From Phoma sp. XZ068 (lineage: Eukaryota > Ascomycota > Dothideomycetes > Pleosporales > Didymellaceae): a stretch of 64,000 nucleotides of DNA. Shown piece by piece: positions 1-11,550 of this stretch. The DNA is taken from assembly GCA_004835665.1 (NCBI GenBank), contig RBKR01000025.1:496001-560000 (forward strand), read 5' to 3'. The number at the start of each line of letters is the position of its first letter. Position 1 is the first letter of the stretch. The notes under the pieces were generated by a model. The model searched no databases. It saw only the letters and a list, made by a program, of their open reading frames with translations, and was not told the origin of the DNA. The position numbers and the translations under genes are program-made.

Positions 1-52
1 TCTCCTTCAGCTGCGTCCCAGTTTTCTCCTGTTTGCGACCTGGCGCCGCCAT
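1..52 (-). CDS. 5' end of an unidentified gene, cut by the window edge
   Basis: On the minus strand an ATG at 50-52 sits in a good context (AAG before it, G after it) and opens a frame that stays open to the window edge. The 17 visible residues start MAAPGRKQEKTG and are basic and polar. Too little is present to assign a family. If real, this gene diverges from the acetyl-CoA carboxylase gene across about 2.2 kb. It could also be a chance ORF. Confidence 0.3.
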   Translation of the reverse strand, partial: MAAPGRKQEKTGTQLKE

Positions 53-2251
53 CTTTGCCAGGTGAACGTGTGGACTGCTCTGATAAGAAAGGAGCTCAAA
101 TTTAGTACTCAAACATGACATGTAGCTAGTGGCCAGTCACAATGCTACAATGACGGTTCTAACTGGTGCAGTCGAAGTTGGTTGTGGAGCCAGTTGTGTC
201 GGGGCCACTTTCACATGCAAACGTGACGAAACGAGAAATCCACCCACACCTCAGTCTCGTCGACTTGAGCAGGAGAGCAGACTTCAATAAGAGCAAGCAG
301 GCAGTAAAATATGTGTAATAGGGAATAGATGTGAAAACATCAGCGTCAGCTTCTGCGTTTTGGGCATGTAACATTCACGTGCGCACAGCAGGTCTCCCCT
401 TCACTCACCTCGCGCCACAAACCCAACTCCTCAAGGCTACCTCAACGCCTCGCAGACGTCGAAATAGACGTCAAAATAAGCTCACGAACCGCTCGGCGCA
501 CAGTCGCCCATCCAGGATAGCCTCTCTGGTGTTGCGGGCATCCGCAATCCGGGGTAGTGAAAAAAATCGTACGATTTCGCGGCTGACATGTGAAAGGGCA
601 CATGCAGCGGACCGTACCGACCGGGCGCCCACCCACCAACCCACGACCCAACCAAGGGCAGTGAACCCTGGATTAGGCGGTGCCCCGTGTTTTGTCTCGG
701 TATGTTCGGAATGCAGGTCGGAACGGGTGGCTGACGTCGGTGGTGTTCGGTGGTTTGTGTTCGGTGATGTTGTTGAGCGAACTGGTGGTACGTGATGGTT
801 TGAGGGGAGAGATGGACTCACTCAGCACAGCACGCCCGCGAGACAAAGGTGTCGGCTCCAATGCCATGCCATGCCATGCCTGCCATGCCGGTAGTCCTTG
901 TGGTCACGTCTCAGCGTCATGGTCATTTATAGAAGGGTTGTGTATTTATTGTCTGAGAAACCTCCGACGCGGTCAAGTCGGGTGCTGATTGGGTCAGCAG
1001 CCGGAGTCCGGGCGTCGGTCGGTGGAGGAGAGCCGGCATGACAACCACGGTACATGTTCTGTGTGTTCGGGCTGATGAGGCTTGAACAGCATGGCCGAGG
1101 GCGAAATCACATTAGCAAGAGGGCAGAGGTCTATCTATGTTCGCATCAAGGGAATTGCGTGCGCGGCTACGATAGCGGTGATAGCACATTGTTGAGGATG
1201 CGGGGAGGGAGGGCAGAATGCTTGGAGCGGAGTAGCGGCGCGTTGGAGGCCACTGAGCAGCTGCTGAGAGATAGCGAGGGCTCAACCGCATGTTTGTATG
1301 GATTGGGAGCATGGGTGTTGAGGCGACGCGCAGTGCTCGCAACCAGGGACTAATGCGGAACGCATCCCAACAGACGGCACCCTTGACGAGGCTCGCAGGC
1401 TCAACACTCAGGACACCACGCTCTCCCTGCGCAGCGGCCATGAATCAATTGCTTCACGACGGCGTGCTGGAAGCTTCCCTCGGGCAGTGGGCGGCGGCCG
1501 AGCGAGGGTCGGTGCCCTTGGTCGGAAGAATGAGGGCAGGGGCTGGTCTGTGGTGGGCGATGAGCGGTGATGGAGGGTCCCGTTTGGGGCTAAGGCTGTC
1601 TTCGGCATCGTGGGCGATAGGCCTCAGCTCAACAGCTCGGGATGAGCTTGGGGTGTTCCGTGATGGGCCAAAGGGCCAAGTCAGTGCTCTGCGGGCTCTG
1701 CGGGCAGATCAAAAATTTAATACAGACACGTCTCCCGGCCCTGCGTCTCCTGCTCTGCTTCCCTCCACTCCATCCGCCTCATTGTCCTCCCACAGTGAGA
1801 CTCTCGTACATCACTACTATTTACGCTGCTTGCATTTGTTTGCGAGTGCATAGTGTGCAGGCTCTTCGTTGCCGCTGCTGCTTTCCTCCCGGCACCAGCA
1901 CGTAATCGAACCGTCGACTGGAAGCTCGAGTGCTGAGAATTGTACTCCGGATCCACTTTACACACACGACGGCCTCTAATTCCTACTCTGCCCGCGTGCA
2001 GCAGTCAGCCCCCCCACGCATCTCCAGTGCTGCCCTTGCCCTTGCAGCGCGTCCCTGCTTCTGCCCTCCCACAGAAGCTGCGAATTGCTGTGCACCGGCG
2101 TTGCTCTGCTGAAAACAGGCCGAGCTCCAGCTCCCTTGTAGCTTAGAAAACTGCCCGACCCCGAGGCCCGCCAGACGCCTCCCGTCACCCAATTCCCACC
2201 TCCCCCGCACACGCAGCGACCGGGGACGCATTGCACCTCGCACACACAGCC
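53..2251. other. Intergenic region upstream of acetyl-CoA carboxylase
   Basis: I see no convincing gene in these 2.2 kb. The ORFs on both strands are short, rich in Arg, Ser and Pro, and overlap one another. The last 500 bp are pyrimidine-rich (for example 1740-1800 and 1980-2220), as expected for the leader of a highly expressed fungal gene, and the ATG at 2252 follows a CACAGCC context. A short CATGC tandem repeat lies at 861-889. Promoter and leader of the carboxylase gene are probably here. Confidence 0.6.
861..889. repeat. Short CATGC-type tandem repeat
   Basis: The pentamer ATGCC/CATGC is repeated about five times with one interruption near position 880. It lies about 1.4 kb upstream of the carboxylase start. 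It looks like a simple microsatellite, and no function can be read from it. Confidence 0.6.
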
Positions 2252-5200
2252 ATGGCGAGCGCGGCACCCAACGGCGTCGGCGGCAGCGATGCCAACGGCG
2301 CCCCGAGCAGCTACGCAGCCCAGTTCGACCTGGCGCCGCACTTCATCGGCGGCAACCAGCTGAGCGCCGCCGCGCCAGGCAAGGTCAAGGACTTTGTCGC
2401 GGCGCACGACGGCCACACAGTCATCACGAACGTGCTGATTGCCAACAACGGCATTGCGGCCGTCAAGGAGATCCGCAGCGTGCGCAAGTGGGCGTACGAG
2501 ACGTTTGGCGATGAGCGCGCCATCCAGTTCACCGTCATGGCCACGCCTGAGGATTTGCAGGCCAACGCCGAGTACATCCGCATGGCGGACCAGTACGTTG
2601 AAGTGCCTGGTGGCACCAACAACAACAACTACGCCAACGTCGAGCTGATTGTCGACGTGGCCGAGCGCATGAATGTGCACGCCGTGTGGGCAGGATGGTA
2701 TGTATTCACTTTTCCTTGACTCTATGCTGCTTTTACATATTGCTTTGGACATGCTACATATCTGCTATGGAGCAGCTACTCCACATGCTGCATTTTGAGA
2801 GTACTGTTATTTTTGAGCAGTAGTAGTGTTATGTTTTCAGCAGTAGTATTGTCAAATTTGAGTACTGTAACTCCGCTAACACCTCCAGGGGCCACGCCTC
2901 GGAGAATCCCAAACTCCCCGAGTCGCTCGCCGCGTCGCCCAAGAAAATCGTCTTCATCGGCCCGCCCGGCTCCGCCATGCGCTCGCTCGGCGACAAGATC
3001 TCGTCCACCATCGTCGCCCAGCACGCACAGGTGCCCTGCATCCCGTGGTCCGGCACCGGCGTCGACGAGGTCGAGGTCGACAACGCCGGCATCGTCACCG
3101 TCAGGGACGATGTCTACGAAAAGGGCTGCACCAAGAGCTGGGAGGAGGGCCTCGTCGCGGCCAAGAAGATTGGCTTCCCCGTCATGGTCAAGGCCTCCGA
3201 GGGCGGCGGCGGCAAGGGCATCCGCAAGGTCGACCGCGAGGAGGACTTTGAGCAGCTGTACAAGGCTGCCGCCTCCGAGATCCCCGGCTCGCCCATCTTC
3301 ATCATGAAGCTTGCCGGCAGCGCCCGCCATCTCGAGGTCCAGCTGCTGGCCGACCAGTACGGCAACAACATCTCGCTGTTTGGCCGCGACTGCTCCGTCC
3401 AGCGTCGCCACCAGAAGATCATCGAGGAGGCCCCCGTCACCGTCGCCGGCTCCAAGACGTTCCAGGAGATGGAAAAGGCCGCCGTCTCGCTCGGCCGCCT
3501 CGTCGGCTACGTCTCTGCCGGTACCGTCGAGTACCTGTACTCACACGCCGACGACAAGTTCTACTTCCTCGAGCTGAACCCCCGTCTACAGGTCGAGCAT
3601 CCCACCACCGAGATGGTCACGGGCGTCAACCTCCCAGCCGCCCAGCTCCAGATCGCCATGGGTCTGCCCCTGCACCGCGTGCGCGACATCCGCCTGCTGT
3701 ACGGCGCCGACCCCCACACCAGCTCGCAGATCGACTTTGACTTCTCCACCGCTGGCAGCGCCCAGAACCAGCGCCGCCCCACCCCCAAGGGCCACTGCAC
3801 TGCCTGCCGTATCACCTCTGAGGACCCCGACGAGGGCTTCAAGCCGTCAGGCGGCACCATCCACGACCTGAACTTCAGGAGTAGCTCCAACGTCTGGGGT
3901 TACTTCTCCGTCAGCTCGGCCGGTGGTATTCACAGCTTCTCCGACTCGCAATTCGGTCACATCTTCGCCTATGGCGAGAACCGACAGGCGTCGCGAAAGC
4001 ACATGGTCGTTGCGCTCAAGGAGCTGAGCATTCGCGGTGACTTCCGCACCACCGTCGAGTACCTCATCAAGCTGCTCGAAACACCCGCTTTCGAGGACAA
4101 CACCATCACAACTGGCTGGCTCGACGAGCTCATCACCAAGAAATTGACTGCTGAGCGCCCAGACCCCATGATTGCTGTCATCTCCGGTGCTGTCACCAAG
4201 GCCCACGTTGCGTCCGAGGCATGCATCAGCGAGTACAAGACATCTCTCGAGAAGGGTCAGGTTCCTTCCAAGGACGTCCTGAAGACCGTGTTTCCCATCG
4301 ACTTCATCTACGAGGGCTTCCGCTACAAGTTCACAGCGACTAGGTCCACCCTCGACAGCTACACACTCTTCATCAACGGTTCCAAGGTGTCCGTCGGCCT
4401 GCGAGCGCTCGCCGACGGCGGTCTTCTGATTCTGCTTGGCGGAAAGTCGCACAACGTCTACTGGAAAGAGGAAGTTGGTGCTACTCGCCTTTCCGTTGAC
4501 GGCAAGACCTGCCTCCTCGAGCAGGAGAACGACCCTACCCAGCTCCGCACACCGTCTCCCGGTAAGCTTGTCAAGTTCACCGTGGAGAACGGCGACCACA
4601 TCTCCAAGGGCCAGCCTTTTGCCGAGGTCGAGGTCATGAAGATGTACATGCCTTTGATCGCACAGGAGGACGGTATTGTCAACCTGATCAAGCAGCCGGG
4701 AGCTACTCTCGAGGCTGGCGACATCCTCGGTGTCCTAGCTCTCGATGACCCGTCCAAGGTCAAGTCGGCTCAGAACTTCCTTGGCCTGCTTCCTGACATG
4801 GGTACACCCCAGGTTATGGGTAGCAAGCCCCCGCAGAGGCTCGCCTACCTGTCTGCTGTTCTTCAGAACATCCTGCAGGGTTTCGACAACCAGGTCATTA
4901 TGCAGAGCACGCTCAAGGAGCTCGTTGAGGTTCTCCGCGACTCCGAGCTGCCCTACGGCGAGTGGAACGCTCAGGCGTCTGCTCTGCACGCACGTATGCC
5001 GCAGAAGCTTGACACCATCCTTGGTCAGATCGTTGAGAAGGCTCACAGCCGTGAACTGGAATTCCCCAGCAAGCAGCTCAGCAAGGCTTTCGACAAGTTC
5101 TTGGCTGAAAACGTCGCCAAGGGTGATGCTGAGCTCCTGAAGGCCGGCCTGGCTCCTCTCCTGGACGTAATCAGCCGCTACTCTGAGGGCCTCAAGGCTC

Positions 5201-8200
5201 ACGAGTACAGCGTTGTGCTCCAGTACCTTGAGCAGTACTGGGCTACTGAGCGTCTCTTCTCTTCCCGCAACTCCCGAGACGAGGAGGTCATTCTCAAGCT
5301 CCGTGACGAGAACCGCGATAACATCGCCAGCGTCGTACACACTGTTCTGTCCCACACCCGCGTCAGTGCGAAGAACAACCTCGTCATCGCTATCCTCGAC
5401 CTCTACCGCCCCAACAAGCCCGGTGTTGGCAACATCGCCAAGTACTTCAAGGGCACTCTCAAGAAGCTTACTGAGCTCGAGTCGAGGCAGACTGCCAAGG
5501 TGTCGCTGAAGGCCCGTGAGGTCCTCATTCAGTGCGCCATGCCTTCCCTTGAGGAGCGTACTTCGCAGATGGAGCACATCCTGCGCTCCGCTGTCGTCGA
5601 GTCCCGCTACGGCGAGAGCGGCTGGGACCACCGTGAGCCCAACTTCGAAGTCATCAAGGAGGTTGTTGACTCCAGGTATACTGTCTTCGATGTCCTGACC
5701 CAGTTCTTCGTTCACCAGGATCCTTGGGTCGCCCTCGCTGCTCTGGAGGTGTACACTCGTCGTGCTTACCGCGCGTACCAGCTCCAGAACATCAACTACC
5801 ACAACGAGGGTGAGCAGCAGTGCCTGTTGTCTTGGGACTTTGTCCTTCGCAAGGTCGGCGAGGCTGAGTACGGTCTCGCTGTCGAGCCTTCTGAGCCCGG
5901 CACACCTAGCACACCTGGCTTCGAGCGCCCTCCTCGCATTCACTCCATGAGCGATTTGTCCGCGTGGAACGCTCGCTTTGATAACGAGCCGAGCAGGAAG
6001 GGTGTCGTTGCTCCCGTTCAGTACCTCGACGACGCAGATGAGGCGCTTGCGAAGGCTCTTGAGCTGTTCCCCTCTGTCGGTGCCTATAAGAAGGGCGGCG
6101 TCAGCTTGAAGGACGATCTCTCCCTCAAGCGCACCCCGACCACCGGCGTCAATGCTCCCAAGCAGAACAATGACGATCTCACTGGTGTTCTGAACGTCGC
6201 TGTCCGCGACATTGAGGGTATTAATGATGAGGAGATCCTCGAGCGCATCCTGCCCGTTGTCGAGGAGTACAAGGAGGAGCTCCTCGCCCGCCGCATTCGC
6301 CGTCTCACTTTCATCTGCGGCCACAAAGATGGCACCTACCCCGGCTACTACACTTTCCGTGGACCCACCTACGAGGAGGACGACAGCATTCGTCACGTCG
6401 AGCCTGCTCTTGCCTTCCAGCTTGAGCTTGGGAGACTCAACAAGTTCAACATCAAGCCCGTCTTCACCGAGAACCGCAACATCCACATCTACGAGGCTGT
6501 TGGCAAGGGCGCTGAGAGTGACAAGCGCTACTTCTTGCGTGCGGTCGTCCGTTCCGGACGTCTCCGGGAAGAGATCCCCACTGCTGAGTACATGGTCTCT
6601 GAGACTGACAGGTTGATGACTGACATCCTCGATGCTTTGGAGATTGTCGGCACCTCGCAGGCTGACATGAACCACATCTTCATCAACTTCTCTCACGTCT
6701 TCCCGCTCAACCCTACTGAGGTCGAGGAGGCGATTGGCGGCTTCTTGGAGCGCTTCGGTCGCCGTCTCTGGCGCCTCCGTGTCACTGGTGCTGAGATCCG
6801 CATCATCGTCACCGACCCCCAGACTGGCATTCCTTACCCTCTCCGTGTTATCATCACCAACACTTCCGGATACGTCATCCAGGTTGAGATGTACGCGGAG
6901 CGCAAGTCTGAGAAGGCTGGCAAGTGGCTCTTCCACAGCATCGGTGGAACAACCAAGATCGGTGCTCTCCACCTTCAGCCCGTCACCACCCCTTACCCAA
7001 CCAAGGGTGCTCTCCAGCCCAAGAGATACAAGGCTCATCTTATGGGAACTCAGTACGTCTACGACTTCCCTGAGCTCTTCCGTCAGGCCACCGAGAACAG
7101 CTGGACTGCAGCTATTGCCAAGCACCCTTACCTGCGCGACAAGCAGCCGCCCAAGGGTGACTGCGTCGAGTACTTTGAGTTGGTGCTCGACGATGACAAC
7201 AACCTGGCTGAAGTGAACCGCGACCCCGGCAACAACAACATTGGTATGGTGGGTTGGATTGTCACAGCCAAGACGCCCGAGTACCCTCGCGGCCGCCGCT
7301 TCATCATCATCGCCAACGACATCACTTTCAAGATTGGTTCGTTCGGTCCCCAGGAAGACAACTTCTTCCACAAGTGCTCTGAGCTGGCACGCAAGCTCGG
7401 CATTCCCCGAATCTACCTTTCGGCCAACTCCGGTGCTCGCATTGGTCTTGCTGAGGAGCTTATTCCTCACTTCTCCGTTGCCTGGAAGGATGTCGACAGG
7501 CCCGAGGCCGGCTTCGATTACCTCTACCTTACCCCCGAGAAGTACGCACACTTTGTTGATGGCAAGCGCAACGATGTCATCTGCGAGAAGGTCGAAGAGG
7601 CTGGCGAGACACGCTACAAGATCACCACTGTCATTGGTCAGGAGGACGGTCTTGGTGTTGAGTCGCTCCGTGGCTCTGGTCTCATTGCCGGTGAGACTTC
7701 AAGGGCTTATGAGGACATCTTCACCATCACTTTGGTGACATGTCGCTCAGTTGGTATGTATTCACATTCAAAGATCACAGTACGATGCTAATTATATACA
7801 GGTATTGGTGCTTACCTTGTCCGTCTCGGACAGCGTGCCATCCAGATCGAGGGTCAGCCCATCATCCTCACTGGTGCCCAGGCTATCAACAAGCTGCTCG
7901 GTCGCGAGGTTTACACTTCCAACCTGCAGCTTGGTGGCACTCAGATCATGTACAGGAACGGTGTTTCTCACATGACCGCCGACGATGACTTCGAGGGTGT
8001 TTCCAAGATCGTCAAGTGGATGTCGTATGTGCCCGACAAGAAGGGCAGCCCTGTTCCTATCTCGCCTACAGCGGATGACTGGGACCGCGACGTCACTTAC
8101 TACCCACCTGGCAAGGCTGCCTACGACGTCAGGCATCTCATCTCCGGAAAGGAGGATGCCGATGGCTTCCTGTCTGGTCTCTTCGACCGCGGCTCCTTCG

Positions 8201-9336
8201 AGGAGAGTCTCGGCGGTTGGGCCAAGACTGTCGTCGTTGGTCGTGCTCGCCTCGGTGGCATCCCTGTTGGTGTCATTGGTGTTGAGACCCGCTCTGTTGA
8301 GAACGTTACGCCTGCCGATCCCGCCAACCCCGACTCCATCGAGCAGGTCACCTCCGAGGCTGGTGGTGTCTGGTACCCCAACTCGGCCTTCAAGACCGCC
8401 CAGGCCATCAACGACTTCAACCACGGCGAGCAGCTGCCTTTGATGATCCTCGCCAACTGGCGTGGTTTCTCTGGTGGTCAGCGCGATATGTACAACGAGG
8501 TCCTCAAGTACGGATCGTACATCGTCGACGCCCTCGTCAAGTTCGAGCAGCCCATTTTCGTCTACATTCCACCCTACGGTGAGCTCCGTGGTGGATCCTG
8601 GGTCGTCGTCGATCCCACCATCAACCCACAGTACATGGAGATGTACGCCGACGAGGACTCGCGCGGTGGTGTCCTCGAGCCCGAGGGTATCGTCGGTATC
8701 AAGTACCGCCGTGAACGCCAGCTCGAGACCATGGCTCGCAACGACCCTACCTATGGTGCCCTCAAGCGCAAGCTGATCGACCCCTCAACACCCCAGGATC
8801 AGCTGCAGTCCATCAAGGCCGAGATGACAAAGCGTGAAGAGCTTCTGCTACCCATCTACGGACAAATTGCCATCCAGTTCGCCGATCTGCACGACCGATC
8901 GGGCCGCATGGAGGCCAAGGGCGTCATTCGCCAGGCCCTGCGCTGGCAGAACGCGAGGAGGTTCTTCTACTGGCGCCTCCGCCGCAGACTGAACGAGGAG
9001 TACATCCTCAAGAAGCTCGCCTCCGCCGCCGCACCAAACCAAGTGGCTCCCAAGCCCGACGCCGTTACACGGGCGAGGTCGCTGGAGATGCTCAAGGCAT
9101 GGTCTCAAGTGCCGCAGTTCGAGAACGACGACATGAGCGTTGCCACATGGTACGAAGAGAACAGGAAGGTTGTGCACGAGCGTGTTGAGAAGCTCAAGAC
9201 CGACGGCATCGCAATTGAGATTGCGAACCTGATGCGCAAGGACCGCGAGGGCGGCCTCAAGGGCGTCATGTCGCTGCTGAGCACGCTGCCAACCAGCGAG
9301 AAGGAGGAGGTCATCAAGATGCTGACCAAGGCCTAA
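2252..9336 (+). CDS. ACC1: Acetyl-CoA carboxylase, multifunctional eukaryotic type
   Basis: This cytosolic enzyme carboxylates acetyl-CoA to malonyl-CoA, the committed step of fatty-acid synthesis and the extender source for polyketides. Exons read 2252-2697, 2889-7753 and 7802-9336, giving 2281 aa, the normal fungal length. Intron 1 (191 nt) has donor GTATGT and branch GCTAAC. Intron 2 (48 nt) has donor GTATGT and branch GCTAAT. Both restore family sequence across the junctions. The order is biotin carboxylase domain (with the ATP-grasp glycine loop EGGGGKGIRKV), a biotinyl domain with EVMKMYM (biotinylated Lys about residue 733), the long central region, and the beta and alpha carboxyltransferase halves. 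ATG 2252 is the first ATG of the frame; codons before it have only a TTG. AATAAA follows the stop within 25 bp. ACC1 is the yeast name; fission yeast calls it cut6. Confidence 0.97.
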
Positions 9337-9355
9337 GTGTTTGACGAAGCAAAGA

Positions 9356-9361
9356 AATAAA
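9356..9361 (+). terminator. AATAAA polyadenylation signal of ACC1
   Basis: A canonical AATAAA hexamer lies 20 bp after the TAA stop of the carboxylase gene, in an A-rich stretch. The position fits a 3' processing signal. The cleavage site itself cannot be read from the sequence. Confidence 0.5.
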
Positions 9362-10094
9362 GAAATGTAAAATAGATTGGAGGACGGGCGGATAGGTGTT
9401 GCTGCATATCGTCGGCGTGCTTGGTCGGTTACATGGTCTTCGAAACGGAACGGGACGGTGGGCTGGCGCAACGGCCGTTTAGCGTTGTTGTAATCTCTCT
9501 TCTTATATAGTGTACAGCAGTCGAGGGGTGCAATGTGTTGGGAGGCACGGAGTATGCCCGACACTGCAATGTATCGCTTTTCAACATACCGATACTTCTT
9601 GCGTGATGCAATTGATTCACTTCCACTCAATTTAATGGTTAAAGCAGATTCATAACATGTGGATCTACCTCCATTGCAATATCTCGAGGCTCAACTTCGC
9701 ACGCCTACTCTGATCGAATCACACCTTCCATCCCAACCTCGAGTTCACCCACTCTCAAACGACGGCCGCCCAAAACTAGACATACTCTGCCCACACATCA
9801 GCCTCACTCTATCTTACCACCTTCCCATTCAGTGCAGGAAATACGTGGGTCTCACCTCATTCGGCGTTAAACACCGATAAAACACAAACCTATCAAACGC
9901 CGGATCTGAACCCTTTATATCTTGCGAGTGCTTCTGGCGTGGGTTAGAATTCAGAAGCCGGTTTTGCATGGAGCATGGTAAGGTATAGTGAACGTACTGG
10001 GGCAGGGGTATGTGGGCGCCAGAAAGTAAGGGCGCGGTAGAGAGAGTGGAGGAATGGCATTGTGTGCGTAAGCACCCTTGACCGTGGGCGAGCC

Positions 10095-10145
10095 GTTCGT
10101 TCGTTCGTTCCGTGCGGGAGGGAGGGAGGGAGGGAGGGAGGGAGG
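10095..10145. repeat. (GTTC)n followed by (GGGA)n microsatellite
   Basis: Four GTTC units at 10095-10110 are followed after five bases by about seven GGGA units at 10116-10145. The G-rich strand has more than four runs of three guanines spaced by one base, so it satisfies the usual G-quadruplex pattern. It lies in non-coding DNA. Confidence 0.8.
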
Positions 10146-10233
10146 CGCGCGAACTGCCTTGTTGGCGACCGTCGTCCAGCGCGCAGAAATCGAAATCAAA
10201 ATTTGCAGAAAATACAGAAAGTAGTACACTAAG

Positions 10234-10282
10234 TCGCCGAAACTACAGACCGCAGTATACAAAAATCGCCGAAATTACAGAC
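10234..10282. repeat. 17-bp imperfect direct repeat
   Basis: TCGCCGAAACTACAGAC at 10234-10250 and TCGCCGAAATTACAGAC at 10266-10282 differ at one base and start 32 bp apart. They lie in non-coding DNA and may be paired protein-binding sites or a small duplication. Confidence 0.7.
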
Positions 10283-11498
10283 TATGGTGGGCGAGGTGAT
10301 GCGGGAAGTGTGGATGCTTTTGCGGGGGTGGCACCCTGCATTCGCGGCTGTCGCGGTTCAGCTCGCTTCCGGATGGTCGTGTTGTGTCCAATCAGAGCGC
10401 TAATTGGCGCCGGGAGGTATCCCCGGGCGTGTTGTAAGGTGCGTGGTTTTGCTGCGTGTTGGGCTGGTAGAATGTCGCGTTGTTGGGCCGGGACACTGCG
10501 GGCGTGCTTGTTTGCAGGCAGAGAGAGGAGGGTTCATGAAGGTAGCAGAGGAAGGAAGCCTTTGGGATCTTGGGTTCAGGCACAGAATGGGCGATAAATG
10601 TGTAGTTTTCCATTGTTCTTTCGGTAGAGAGTGTGAGTTCTGCACTGGAAGTTGTGTTGGCTACTGTAAGTGCGACGGCAACGCTGCCTCGTGAGTGATA
10701 TTGTGGAGCTGCTACCAGATGTTTTGGTGCTTGCGGGCATTGGCTGTTCAAAATACGTATGTTACAGGAGGATCAGAAATTTTGAGCCACAGATTTCGAC
10801 GTGGTCTGATCTTGTAAACGTCAAAATCGATGACATGATCAGCTCGTAACCACTGGAACAGTCTTACCACTTTTCGCGGCTCCTGCTGTCGAACATGCAG
10901 AAAGTTTGTACGAGTGTACTTGTTCAGTGTAAGGGAATTCATAACAAGACCCTCGTAGTCGAGGTTTATTTCCTCTCGTTCCATTCCAGGGACTATTCAT
11001 CGCATTTCAGATTACGGGAATGGACGCTAACCACCACCTGGCTACAAGATAGACTCCCAGAAGCACGCCTTTAACATCAAGAGGAAAGCATCTTCAGTGA
11101 ATTACTGGAAATCAGTAGTGAATTTGTACAAGGGACAAAGCAAGTAAACACCCCAGGAAACAACGCGTTCAGTCAGACCGTGGTCCACAAGCATCGTGAT
11201 GCCAAGCGCTACAACCCCCAGAAAAGTAGGCACACCGCCGTCTCGACGGTAAACAAGGTGCCGGCCACTCGGCGACATTCATACTTTCAAGATACCAGAA
11301 AAGGCAACTAATGTCTGACTCGGATGAAAGAGTGTCGAAAACTGCTGGATAATTGCCCAGCCAATGAAAATCAGCTCACCCCTGGCTGTGCTCGAGACAG
11401 GATTTGTGAAGCTGTGGGGTTACATGTGCGCTTGCTTGTTGGCCAATCATAAAGACGGAACGGGAGGGTCATGAAGTATGTGATGTTGGAACTGGGAC

Positions 11499-11550
11499 GC
11501 CGGACTGAGCTACCGGTCGAATATGCCGGACTAGGTTGCCGGCCAATGAT
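11499..11550. repeat. Imperfect 26-bp tandem repeat
   Basis: Two adjacent 26-bp units (11499-11524 and 11525-11550) each begin GCCGGACT and match at about 18 of 26 positions. The second unit contains a CCAAT box. No function is evident. Confidence 0.4.

Noticed and set aside
331..795. 154-codon plus-strand ORF near the left end
   Set aside because: Arg/Ser/Thr-rich, no motif, overlapped by two minus-strand ORFs of similar length.
2231..2251. Seven-codon upstream extension of ACC1 exon 1
   Set aside because: The extension begins with TTG. The first ATG, at 2252, has the better context and matches family length.
4735..7551. 938-codon minus-strand ORF antisense to ACC1
   Set aside because: It lies wholly inside the carboxylase exon and reflects codon bias of that highly expressed gene; its residues show no domain.
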